Program-made: the position numbers and the translations under genes
Assembly: GCA_021463905.1 (NCBI GenBank)
Contig: JAJTZA010000038.1
Coordinates: forward strand, 1 to 64,000
Source of the DNA: Terrimicrobiaceae bacterium
GTDB lineage: Bacteria > Verrucomicrobiota > Verrucomicrobiia > Chthoniobacterales > Terrimicrobiaceae
DNA length: 64,000 nt
Direction of reading: 5' to 3'
Shown here: piece by piece, positions 1 through 9,093 of the stretch
Position numbering within the stretch: position 1 is the first letter of the stretch
How the letters are laid out: each line of letters opens with the position of its first letter
Notes under the pieces: generated by a model
The model's database searches: none
What the model was told of the DNA's origin: nothing
The model's input: only the letters and a program-made list of their open reading frames with translations

Positions 1-155
1 AATCCTCGGCCTTCTGAAGAAAATTCCGATCGGTAGCCAGTAAACGGAAATCGAAATTCGTCGCAGATCAAGTGTTGGCGGGCCTTTTCTTCCGTTTAAT
101 GGTCTGAAGTTCAGCTTAACGGGGGTGCCTCCGTCGTGTGCCGTTGGCCCGTCCC

Positions 156-1583
156 TCAGGTGTGGGATGTTTTCTCGGCCAACTCCTCGGCAGGGTAGAG
201 CCAGATTTCGCTGAGCGTGGGGTGGTAATGGGGGACGGCGGCCAATTGGGCGGCGGTGGCGCGAAAGTGCATGGCCACGACGATTTCGTGGATGAGGTCG
301 CCGGCGTGCGGACCGACGACCGAGCCGCCCAGAATCTCGCCAGAGTCCGGAGCGGCCAGCAATTTGACAAATCCGCACCGGGCACCCATGACCAGCGATT
401 TTCCGTGATCATCAAAGGCGTAAGTGGCTGTCAGATAAGGAATGTTTTTCTGGTGCGCTTCGGCCTCGCTCAGGCCCACTGTCGCCACCTGCGGCTCGGT
501 GAAAACCACGAAAAGTTTGAGGCGGTAGTCCATGCTTTCGAGGCGCGCGTCTCCCTCATGGAGGCGGGCGGCATTGCGGGCGGCCAGTTCTCCCTGCTGG
601 ATGGCAATGTGGACAATCTCAAATGGACCACAGCAATCCCCGGCGGCAAATATGCCAGGCTGCGCGGTTTGCTGGGTTCCGGAAACCGCAAGGTGTCCCT
701 CTGTCACAGAAATCCCCGCCCTTTCCAACCCCAGACCCTCCAGGTTGGGACGACGGCCCAGACCGTTGAAAACCGCCTCCGCTCCCAGCGTCAACGGCCC
801 GGCATCCGTTTGAAAATGCACGAGTATCCCCTCTCCACCGCGCTCGATGCGCCGAAGCTGCGTCCCGGTAAAAACCTCCATCCCCCGGTCCCGGAACGAC
901 TGCTCGACCACCGCCGCAACATCGGAGTCCACACCCCGCAGGAATTGCCGCCCGCGCTGAATGATCGTTACCCGCGTTCCCATCGCCTGCAGGTAATGCG
1001 CCATCTCCAGAGCGACTGGCCCGGCACCCAAGACAACCACCGAATGCGGAAGGCTCTCCGCGTCCAGGATGTCATCGCTGGTCAGCACCCGGACTTCATC
1101 CAGCCCCGGCACTTCCGGGTGCCAGCTCCGCGAACCCGTCGCCACAAGAAAATACGAGGACTCCAAGGCAACCTTCCCACCATCCCGCAGAATGACACCC
1201 ACACGGCGCGCATCTTCAAACTCCGCGCGTCCTCGAAAAAAATCAAAGCTCCCCTCCTCGAGCTGGCCTCTGCGGTAGTCGGCAAAGTCGCGGATGAGAG
1301 AGCGTTTGCGCGCAATGACAGCAGAAATATCCACGGTGGGTGTCGGGAGGTTCACTCCGAATTCGCGGGCTTCCCGCGCGGCCAGTGTCCGGTTGGCACT
1401 CTCAATCAGGGTCTTGCTGGGCATGCACCCTCTCAGGATGCAGAGCCCGCCGACTTCGCCACCGCCCTCCACCACCGCTGTCTTGAGTCCCTGCGCGACG
1501 GCGGTTCGAGCCGCCGCGTAACCGGCACTCCCTCCGCCGATCACCACAAAATCATAGCCTAATGAGCTGTCCATCGGCCTCAT
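156..1583 (-). CDS. FAD-dependent pyridine nucleotide-disulfide oxidoreductase (dihydrolipoamide dehydrogenase / mercuric reductase-like)
   Basis: 475 aa ORF; N-terminal FAD-binding YDFVVIGGGSAGYAAA, redox-active CxxxxC in GGLCILRGCMPSK, VVLGAGPVALEMA NAD-binding motif, C-terminal dimerisation domain with HYHPTLSE. Confidence 0.92.
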   Translation of the reverse strand: MRPMDSSLGYDFVVIGGGSAGYAAARTAVAQGLKTAVVEGGGEVGGLCILRGCMPSKTLIESANRTLAAREAREFGVNLPTPTVDISAVIARKRSLIRDFADYRRGQLEEGSFDFFRGRAEFEDARRVGVILRDGGKVALESSYFLVATGSRSWHPEVPGLDEVRVLTSDDILDAESLPHSVVVLGAGPVALEMAHYLQAMGTRVTIIQRGRQFLRGVDSDVAAVVEQSFRDRGMEVFTGTQLRRIERGGEGILVHFQTDAGPLTLGAEAVFNGLGRRPNLEGLGLERAGISVTEGHLAVSGTQQTAQPGIFAAGDCCGPFEIVHIAIQQGELAARNAARLHEGDARLESMDYRLKLFVVFTEPQVATVGLSEAEAHQKNIPYLTATYAFDDHGKSLVMGARCGFVKLLAAPDSGEILGGSVVGPHAGDLIHEIVVAMHFRATAAQLAAVPHYHPTLSEIWLYPAEELAEKTSHT

Positions 1584-1905
1584 TACATATCAAAACGCGA
1601 GTGTGCGCACGCGGAAAGTCCACGTGGGCCGACGACGGGTGCGATGAAAAATGAGTGAGGTTGACGTAGATCCACCCTCCTGCGGCCCATGCGGTGGGCT
1701 TGCTGCGCTGACGGCAATGCCCCTTGCCCGCGCAGCAACCAAAAACCACATCTGTGGTAGCGGGCTCCTTCCTATTCGACACATCGTAACCGTGGCCTGT
1801 CTCTAAATGTATCGATCCGCGAAAGACCGTGCGTCACATGGTCGAGAAGATAGATTTGGCGAACTGGCAATATTTTTGGTCCAACGGAAACGGTGGCTCA
1901 AGACT

Positions 1906-2850
1906 TTAGCGCATTGAGTCCACCGTCTTTCTCTCTCCTTTGTATTTCGCAGCGGATTCAAAGAACCTAAGTTGTTCTATCTGTTGAGAAGTGGACTCTT
2001 CGTAGTCAGTTGCATAGTTGGTGATCAATGCCTCCAACATCGGATTGCGGTTATCTTCCCTCGCGCCGACGTGATAAAAATGCTCGCGGGTCTGAATGTG
2101 ATATGGGCGCCAAATAGAATCAATGAACTGGTTCGCTCTGTATTCGTTGCTGTGCCACGTCGATAGAATGAACCGAGCTGATGTGGTCTCAAGATGAGCG
2201 GCTAAATCCCGCTCGTTGCTCTCGTCCCATCCATTGAAGTAATCAGCATGACGATCAATGTAGGGCGGATCGCAATAAATGAAATCGCCATCACCTGCGG
2301 CGGAAATCGTTTTGTCATAGTCCTGATGGATGAACTCATAATCTCCGCAAGCGATGGTATCAGCAACGGCCTTGACCTGGTTGCAAATTTTTGTGATGTA
2401 AGCCTGAGCAAATCTGTTGGGCTTGCGGCAAAACGGAACATTGAATCCACCCTTGCGGTTGAATCGAATCATTCCGTTAAAGCAGGCCCGATTCAGGAAT
2501 AAAAAGTCGATAGGATCGCCATGCTGGTTGAATCGCTCGCGAATGTTGTAGAAATGTTGCCCCTCGGTGCGGAATAGCTCAGCCCCCTCATTCTCAAGAA
2601 ACTGTCTCACACTACCGGGTGAGATCGAGCCATCGGCAATCGCCTGATAGAGTCGGATTAAATGCGGATTCGAGTCAGCGAGAAGCACGCGCTTCGGTCG
2701 CAAATTGAAGGCTACGACTCCCGAGCCCATGAACGGCTCAATCCACCTGCCGTTGAAATCATCGGGGACAAGTGCTCTGATCCAAGGTACCAACTTGGTC
2801 TTAATGCCTTGACACTTAATAGGCGGAACGATTGTGCGAAAATCGCTCAT
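1906..2850 (-). CDS. D12-class adenine-specific DNA methyltransferase, M.EcoRV-like
   Basis: PPIKCQGIKTKLVPWI...EPFMGSGVVAFN...FLFLNRACFNGMIRFNRKGGFNVPFCRKPNRF...DFIYCDPPY; close to recalled M.EcoRV sequence; 4-bp ATGA overlap with the restored endonuclease frame. Confidence 0.93.
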   Translation of the reverse strand: MSDFRTIVPPIKCQGIKTKLVPWIRALVPDDFNGRWIEPFMGSGVVAFNLRPKRVLLADSNPHLIRLYQAIADGSISPGSVRQFLENEGAELFRTEGQHFYNIRERFNQHGDPIDFLFLNRACFNGMIRFNRKGGFNVPFCRKPNRFAQAYITKICNQVKAVADTIACGDYEFIHQDYDKTISAAGDGDFIYCDPPYIDRHADYFNGWDESNERDLAAHLETTSARFILSTWHSNEYRANQFIDSIWRPYHIQTREHFYHVGAREDNRNPMLEALITNYATDYEESTSQQIEQLRFFESAAKYKGERKTVDSMR

Positions 2851-3673
2851 TCTACGTTTCTGCGTGGGACAATCAGAGAGGTGTCTCCGCTACGATATCG
2901 GACGAAATCCTCAAGAGAAGTGATTTTCGCGATTTTTCCTCCAGCGATCTTAGTCGTGATCTTGCCGTAGTTCATCCAGTAGTCATCAAACCAATCTTCT
3001 CCCAACTTCGAAAACATGCCCTTCCCAGAAAGTATACACCTAATTCTCTGAATGCTTCCGATATTTGGGGAATCCCCGATCCACCCTTGTCGCTCGCAAT
3101 CCGCCATTTTTCCGCGACGAAGAATTGGATATTAGAGATAGCAGAAATAATTGATTGAAGCTCATCAAGCGGACACGATCGGGTCTCGTCAATAGTCGCG
3201 TCCTCGGCGCGATCATAGATGATGCCCAAACAAAAATGGCCCGAGTAGGAGGCATAGGGAAACTGGATGTTCTTAGTGCTTGTTCTGTCTTGGAAATACT
3301 TGCCGTGCGATCCAAGAGTGAAGCCATTGCAGAGCCAAGGTTTATCAGGTTTGCGGTAGGTTGTTTTGAAGTCAATCGCAAACTTCACTGACTCGTCCGC
3401 TTTGAGGACAAAGGAGATGTCGGGGTAGTAGTTCTGGTGTTCGGCGAGCACTACGGCAAAGCCCTGCTCTTCAGCAAACGCGAGAATTTTTGGGAACAGG
3501 TGAATCTCCAGAATTTTGGAAACGATCTTGGTGTCAGATGAAATCGTATAAACGTTGCGGAAAGTGTCGATGAAGCCCTTTACCGTCCATTGACCATCAT
3601 CGGTGCTTACGTGTTTTGTAAGGGTTTTTGCGAAGGTCTTTAGGGACTTTTCAAATTGGGATTTTGTGGTCAT
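2847..3673 (-). pseudogene. EcoRV-family type II restriction endonuclease, single -1 frameshift near 3069-3074
   Basis: N-terminal frame (2972..3673) has SDTKIVSKILE, YPDISFVLKADESVKFAIDFKTTY (EcoRV PD...DxK core), FTLGS, TKNIQFPYASY; second frame (2847..3107) has NIGSI...GKGMF...DDYWMNY matching the EcoRV C-terminus. Adding one G in the GGGG run joins them into about 275 codons. Confidence 0.88.
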
Positions 3674-3755
3674 GAGCAGTTTTCATTTTTTGGGAAAATT
3701 TATTGTAATTCTGTTGTAAGACGGGACGGGAGACAATCATATTTCCTGGCGCGGC

Positions 3756-5897
3756 TCACTCCGGCGGAGACTCGAGGACGAGACGTCCCTCCGCATCCTG
3801 GCGGATCACGACTTTTTTTTGGCCCATGGTGAAGACGAGCAGCGCGTTCGTCGGGGACTCGATGTGTTGAATCGCGTCTCCCTGCCCGCTGAGGTCAAAG
3901 AGCGTCACGAAGCGGGTCTGGGCGGCCTGGCGGCGGCGGACGAGGGTGGGAACCCTTTGGCCGATGGTGTAGCCGATGCTTCGGGTGGTGAAAATACGTT
4001 CGCCGGGTTCCGCGATGAGGTGGGCCGCGAGGAGGGTAGAGCCCGCGGAGAAGTTCCATTGGGAATTTTCCTGCGGCAGATAGGCCAGGGTGTCGGTGAA
4101 GTGTTGGTAACCGTTCATGGTGCCGAGAGATCCCGGGTTCGGGCGCAGGAGCGACGAAGCGGGAGTGAGGTTATCCGCCGCAGCATGAAAGAAGAGGTCC
4201 ATTTGCGAAGACGCCGGTGCGTGCGCCTCGAAGACATCCACGAGGAAGTTCTCGGTGAGCAGGACATGACGGGTGAGGGTTGTTCCCGGGTAGGCGGTGT
4301 CGCAGGTGACGCCGGCAGCCACGAACCCATCGTGAACATCCAGGTAAAGCAACCGACCGGTGGCTGCCGCCTGATTCTCGGTGTTCAGCACCAGGGTGTT
4401 GTGGGCTGCGGTGGTTTTGACCCAGGTTTTGTATTCCTTGTGCGAGTAGGTGAGGCGGCCCGGATCGAGCAGCCACTCGCGCCCGTTGGCAAAAAGCAGG
4501 AGGTTGAGCTTGTCGAAATGGCCATGCTCGCCCCCATGCTGGCCATAATCCAGGAAGGCCGTGACCGCCCGCTCACCCTGACCGCGACGGAGGATGGCCA
4601 GCCCCGCATCGGGGAGAACCTCGGAATCCCGGACGAGCGGCCATTGCGTCCGAGCCTGTGCGCCGAGCAGGGCGGCAAGTTTGTCCCGGTCGCCCTGGGC
4701 CAGTGCCTGCGCAAAGATGGGATCCTGCCAGGTTTCCCACGCCCATTTCCAGAAGCGGCCGTACGAGCCGATGTTGGAGCGATCCGAATCGTGAATGACC
4801 GGGAACGAGCCGTCCGGATAGGTGGCATGCAACGGGCCGGTGAAGAGCTTTCGGAATTTTTCCTCCTGATCCAGCGGCAGGCCAAGGCGTCGCCCCGCTT
4901 CCACAATTTCGATCATGGCCTGCAGGGCATAGAAATGATACGCTATGGCACCCTCATACCAAAGCCCGTCCTGCCCGACCGAGCGTTCCAGTTGGTCGTA
5001 AAACCCGCCTGGCATCGAGAGAACCTTTTTGACAAGGGCGGCATCCTCGAGCACGGAGGCAATCGCCAGCAGACCCGCATTGTACCATGTCTGGTGGTTG
5101 CTCATGCCCTGATTGAACCGCAGCAGCGTCTCGGCCGTTCCCCGAAAAAGATTTTTTTCAATCAGAACCCGGTCTTCTTTCGAAAAAACAGGCGACATGC
5201 GCGTGAGATCATAAGCTTTGGCGAGGGGGATGATGCCAAAGGCCTCATCGAGCGCTTGAACGTTTCGGCGTGCGCCCAGCGGTGCAGCATCCCCCGTATG
5301 ACCCCAGCGATCCACACGATCCGGGTAGCCCGGATAATCCTCCGCCAGTTTGTGGAGAATCCGCCGCGCTCCCGCCGCATAACGGTCGTCACCGGTGTCG
5401 GCGTAAGCCCAGGCGAGTGTCAGGGCACCCGCCTCGGCCCGGTTGTGGAGGAGGAACCGGTACGCGGCGCAGGTTCTCGCGTCCGTGAAAATTTCTCCAG
5501 AGACCGGATCTTTGTGCTCGGTGGCGGAGAGCGGTTCGAGGCGCTGTCCGGTCTCCGGATTGGCGTAGTAAAAAATCCAGGAAGCCGGCCCCTCCGGCAG
5601 TTCCGGCGGTCGGGCCAGGAGTGCCTCAGCCGCCTCAATGCGCGCGGCTCGGAGTTTTGGGAAATCGGTGGCGGCTTTCCTTGCGGTTCGCTCCGTCGCT
5701 GATTCCGCAAGCCGGGGTGGAGGCGCAAATCGCGGTTCCGGCAGGGGGCCGGGTGCAGCCTGAGCCTGCAGGACAACAACCCCATGGAGAGCGACCACCA
5801 CCCGAAGCCATCCAAACCGGGCGAACCAGGCCGCGCGCGACTCCGCAGGATTTTTTCGATTCCATGATTGATTTTTTTGTGGTGGACGATTAGGCAT
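3756..5897 (-). CDS. Heparinase II/III-family polysaccharide lyase, secreted
   Basis: ORF begins upstream at 5966 but a likely start is MPNRPPQ at 5897; signal peptide-like segment, alpha/alpha toroid segment, then QHGGEHGHFDKLNLLLFANGREWLLDPGR...TTAAHNTLVLN heparinase motif. Confidence 0.82.
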   Translation of the reverse strand: MPNRPPQKNQSWNRKNPAESRAAWFARFGWLRVVVALHGVVVLQAQAAPGPLPEPRFAPPPRLAESATERTARKAATDFPKLRAARIEAAEALLARPPELPEGPASWIFYYANPETGQRLEPLSATEHKDPVSGEIFTDARTCAAYRFLLHNRAEAGALTLAWAYADTGDDRYAAGARRILHKLAEDYPGYPDRVDRWGHTGDAAPLGARRNVQALDEAFGIIPLAKAYDLTRMSPVFSKEDRVLIEKNLFRGTAETLLRFNQGMSNHQTWYNAGLLAIASVLEDAALVKKVLSMPGGFYDQLERSVGQDGLWYEGAIAYHFYALQAMIEIVEAGRRLGLPLDQEEKFRKLFTGPLHATYPDGSFPVIHDSDRSNIGSYGRFWKWAWETWQDPIFAQALAQGDRDKLAALLGAQARTQWPLVRDSEVLPDAGLAILRRGQGERAVTAFLDYGQHGGEHGHFDKLNLLLFANGREWLLDPGRLTYSHKEYKTWVKTTAAHNTLVLNTENQAAATGRLLYLDVHDGFVAAGVTCDTAYPGTTLTRHVLLTENFLVDVFEAHAPASSQMDLFFHAAADNLTPASSLLRPNPGSLGTMNGYQHFTDTLAYLPQENSQWNFSAGSTLLAAHLIAEPGERIFTTRSIGYTIGQRVPTLVRRRQAAQTRFVTLFDLSGQGDAIQHIESPTNALLVFTMGQKKVVIRQDAEGRLVLESPPE

Positions 5898-6405
5898 GGG
5901 CTTCATGAAACGCATATTGTCACTGGCACTCACGACATTTCTGGCCCTTTCTCTCAGTTCTTGCATGAAGAAAAAGGGGGATCAATACGCGGGCATAGAT
6001 GGAGATTATGTTTCCGGCACTCCTCTTTCGGAGCGTGCGGATGGTGCCAATTTCTTTGGTGCGAATGTCCAGCGCGGTCATTTCCCACCCGTTTATTTTG
6101 GCTTCGACAGCTATGAGGTTTCAAGCTCCGAGCAGGGCACCATTGATCAAGTGGCCTCCGCCTTGCGCTCTTCCGGCAAGACGCTGATCGTCGCCGGCTT
6201 TACGGATGAGCGCGGTACGGAGGAATACAACCGCGGCCTCGGCGAGCGGCGCGCCCTCGCGGTGCGCGAAGCCCTGATCAATGCCGGCCTCAACGCGTCC
6301 AAAGTCCAGACCGTAAGTTTTGGCAAGGAAATGCCCGCCGACTCCGGAAGCGGAGAGGTGGCCTGGGCCAAAAATCGTCGTGCCGAATTTGGCGTGACGC
6401 AGTGA
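5896..6405 (+). CDS. pal: OmpA-family peptidoglycan-associated lipoprotein (Pal-like)
   Basis: Lipobox LSLSSC near N-terminus; FGFDSYEV...GFTDERGTEEYNRGLGERRALAVREAL OmpA-like domain; start may be ATG 5905. Confidence 0.85.
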   Translation: MGFMKRILSLALTTFLALSLSSCMKKKGDQYAGIDGDYVSGTPLSERADGANFFGANVQRGHFPPVYFGFDSYEVSSSEQGTIDQVASALRSSGKTLIVAGFTDERGTEEYNRGLGERRALAVREALINAGLNASKVQTVSFGKEMPADSGSGEVAWAKNRRAEFGVTQ

Positions 6406-6477
6406 CCTCCGCACCTGTCGGACAGAAAGCACGGCACACGAACCTCCGCCGGTTCTGGGCCTCACGCATCACATTCC

Positions 6478-7695
6478 TTGAGTACACCGCCGAAAGTCCC
6501 GCTCCTTGATTTAACCCGACAATACCAGCAGCTCGCGGAGGGAGTCCGGCAGCGGGTCGCGGAGGTCTTTGCAAAGCAGCAATTTGTTTTGGGAGACACA
6601 GTCGAGCACTTCGAGCGGAGATTTTGCGAGATGTTTGGAACTGCTCACGCTGTGGGCATGTCCTCCGGAACCGACGCGGAGCTGGCGGTGTTCATGGCCC
6701 TGGGGATTGGTCGTGGGGATGCGGTCATAACCACCCCCTACACATTCTTTGCCACAGCGGGCTGCATTGACCGGCTCGGCGCGGAGACCGTCTTTGCGGA
6801 TATTTGTCCGGACACCATGCACCTGGACGCAAACCGCGTGGCGCAGACCCTTGCGACCATGCGGCGGAACGCTGACGGAACCCTGCTCACACAACGTGGC
6901 AACCGCCTGCGGGCACTCGTTCCGGTACATCTTTTTGGATCGGTCTGCGACATGGACGCGCTCCAGAAACTCGCAGACGAATACCAACTGGCTGTTCTCG
7001 AAGACGCCTCCCAAGCCGTGGGCGCGAAGTATCCCTCGACAACAGGTACGCGCGATGCAGGCACTTTCGGCGAAGCCGCATGGTTCAGTTTTTTTCCGAC
7101 CAAAAACCTGGGGGGTGCTGGTGATGGCGGGATGGCCGTTTGCCAAAACCCCGGGCTGGCTGCACGGTTGCGCGCCATGCGAAATCATGGAATGACCGCC
7201 TCCTACCACCACGAAATGGTGGGCGGAAATTTCCGTCTCGACGCCTTGCAGTCGGCCGTCCTTCAGGAAAAACTCCCCCATCTGGCGGCATGGAACGCAA
7301 AGCGACGCCACAACGCGGCACTATACAAACGCCTCTTTCAGGAGTTCCTGCCAGAGGGGGGCGTGGTTTTGCCCGCTGAGCCATGGGCCGCGTCGGGCAT
7401 CGCCGATCACCACACGTTTCATCAATATGTGATCCGTGTCGCCAATCGGGACCACGTGAAACAACACCTCTCCGGCGCCGGTATTGGACATGCGGTGTAC
7501 TACCCATTGCCGCTGCACCTCCAGCCCTGCTTTGCCCACCTCGGCTATGGGTCGGGCGATTTTCCGGAAGCCGAACGGGCCTCCCGCGAATCACTGGCCC
7601 TCCCCATCTTCCCGGAACTCGAAGAACACGAAATCCTCGCAGTGGCCAAGGCAGTCTCCGAAGCCGTCAAATCCCGTACGGAGACAAACAGGTGA
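6478..7695 (+). CDS. DegT/DnrJ/EryC1/StrS-family PLP-dependent sugar aminotransferase
   Basis: VPLLDLTRQY, GMSSGTDAELAVFMALGIGRGDAVITTPYTFFATAG, EDASQAVGAKY, FFPTKNLGGAGDGGM, TTG start. Confidence 0.93.
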   Translation: MSTPPKVPLLDLTRQYQQLAEGVRQRVAEVFAKQQFVLGDTVEHFERRFCEMFGTAHAVGMSSGTDAELAVFMALGIGRGDAVITTPYTFFATAGCIDRLGAETVFADICPDTMHLDANRVAQTLATMRRNADGTLLTQRGNRLRALVPVHLFGSVCDMDALQKLADEYQLAVLEDASQAVGAKYPSTTGTRDAGTFGEAAWFSFFPTKNLGGAGDGGMAVCQNPGLAARLRAMRNHGMTASYHHEMVGGNFRLDALQSAVLQEKLPHLAAWNAKRRHNAALYKRLFQEFLPEGGVVLPAEPWAASGIADHHTFHQYVIRVANRDHVKQHLSGAGIGHAVYYPLPLHLQPCFAHLGYGSGDFPEAERASRESLALPIFPELEEHEILAVAKAVSEAVKSRTETNR

Positions 7696-7730
7696 TCCAC
7701 ACCTCGCACTCCCACAAATGAGTCGCGGCG

Positions 7731-8075
7731 TCAGTGTTTGGGGGGTAGTAAAGCGACGAGCCAGCCGGCCAGCAGAAACAATCCCCCCAGTGGGGTGAGC
7801 GGGCCAAAGATCTTCTGGCCGGTGAGGGCGAGTGCGTAGAGTGATCCGGAGAAGAGAAAGACGCCACCCAGCCAGAGGAGAGCCGCCAGCGGGCGTTTTT
7901 CCGAGGCCCAGAGGGCGGCGATGCTGTGGGTGAGGTGGTAGAGAACGGCGGTGGCCCACAGACTGGTGGTGCCCTGGAGAGTCAGGGTGGGCTTGAGGGC
8001 GTGTGCGCCGAAGGCTCCCAGTGCCACCGCCAGGAATCCAAAAGCCGCTGCGAGCCGATGTGCCCACCGGCTCAT
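7731..8075 (-). CDS. DUF423 small membrane protein (YgdD-like)
   Basis: MSRWAHRLAAAFGFLAVALGAFGAHALKP...ATAVLYHLTHSIA; real start at 8075 inside the longer ORF 7731..8330. Confidence 0.85.
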   Translation of the reverse strand: MSRWAHRLAAAFGFLAVALGAFGAHALKPTLTLQGTTSLWATAVLYHLTHSIAALWASEKRPLAALLWLGGVFLFSGSLYALALTGQKIFGPLTPLGGLFLLAGWLVALLPPKH

Positions 8076-8335
8076 GGGGTGGCTCCCTCTCCCAACTCGC
8101 GCAAAGCGGCGTAGGTATAAATACCTGTGGCGTGGCCATCCCCCCAGCGGGGCTGGAATCCGTAGCCGCCCACGATCTGCCACGAGCGCAGATCGGCGCG
8201 CGCCTTGGCGGGGTCCAACACGGCCCCACCCGGGTTGCCCATGACATCCGGTTCTCCGCGACAGGCGGCACAGGGGCAAAACCTCCTGAGTGCCACGAGC
8301 GGGATGTAATCTTCGCGTCCGTCCGACCACGCCAC
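8072..8335 (-). CDS. DUF971 domain protein
   Basis: AWSDGREDYIPLVALRRFCPCAACRGE...VGGYGFQPRWGDGHATGIYTYAALREL; frame stays open upstream (LPETLQPLTIQKIGDLLAV) so the start is probably upstream with a non-ATG codon. Confidence 0.8.
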   Translation of the reverse strand: MAWSDGREDYIPLVALRRFCPCAACRGEPDVMGNPGGAVLDPAKARADLRSWQIVGGYGFQPRWGDGHATGIYTYAALRELGEGATP

Positions 8336-8410
8336 AGCCAGAAGATCTCCGATCTTCTGAATCGTGAGCGGTTGGAGAGTCTCGGGCAGGGCGGTCAGGC
8401 GCTCAGACGG

Positions 8411-9022
8411 TCAGCGCGAATACAGCTCAACGACGAGCTGTTCGTTGGCGACCGGGTTGATTTCGTCGCGCGAGGGAAGCCGCACGAGCTTGCCGGAGAA
8501 GTTTTCCTGATCCACGAGGAGCCATTCAGGAACCGTCTGTGATGCGGTCTGATCCACGCCCTTGGCTGCGAGACGCTTCGAGCGATCCGTCGGGCAAATG
8601 GTCACTTCATCCCCCGGCTTCAGGTTCATGGAAGAAATGTTGGTGCGTCGCCCATTGACGCGCACGTGGCCGTGCGAAACCATCTGTCGTGCGGCGCGTG
8701 TCGTCTTGGCGAATCCCATCCGCAGAACGAGGTTGTCCAGGCGCGTCTCGAGGAGCTGGAGCAAAATCTCGCCGGGCACGCCGCGCTTGCTGTTGGCAAT
8801 CGCAAAATAGCGGCGGAATTGTCTCTCGAGCACTCCATATTGATGCCGGAGCTTCTGCTTTTCCGCGAGGGCAATCGCATAATCGGACTGCTTGCGGCGG
8901 GTGCCTTTGGGTCCGTGTTGGCCGGGCGGATAGGGCCTCTTCTCGAAGGCTTTGGGTGAACCGCCCAGAAAAGTGTTATAGCGGCGGCTGATTTTGGTTT
9001 GTGATCCAGTGTGTCGGGCCAT
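8411..9022 (-). CDS. rpsD: 30S ribosomal protein S4
   Basis: MARHTGSQTKISRRYN...RLDNLVLRMGFAKTTRAARQMVSHGHVRVNG. Confidence 0.97.
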   Translation of the reverse strand: MARHTGSQTKISRRYNTFLGGSPKAFEKRPYPPGQHGPKGTRRKQSDYAIALAEKQKLRHQYGVLERQFRRYFAIANSKRGVPGEILLQLLETRLDNLVLRMGFAKTTRAARQMVSHGHVRVNGRRTNISSMNLKPGDEVTICPTDRSKRLAAKGVDQTASQTVPEWLLVDQENFSGKLVRLPSRDEINPVANEQLVVELYSR

Positions 9023-9093
9023 TTTTTGTAAAATTTAAAGTTTGGTGAATTGTTGCTTGGTGCGGAGCCATCGGCGGGAGGCGCCGCGAATCG

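Noticed and set aside
138-1562. 474-aa plus-strand ORF opposite the oxidoreductase
   Set aside because: Antisense shadow ORF in GC-rich DNA; no recognisable motifs, and the minus strand has a clear family match.
1741-1756. Short hairpin ACCACATCTGTGGT between oxidoreductase and methylase
   Set aside because: Only a 5-bp stem with no T tract; too weak to call a terminator or regulator.
3819-5702. 627-aa plus-strand ORF opposite the heparinase gene
   Set aside because: Antisense shadow; low-complexity Arg/Gly/Val composition, no domain signature.
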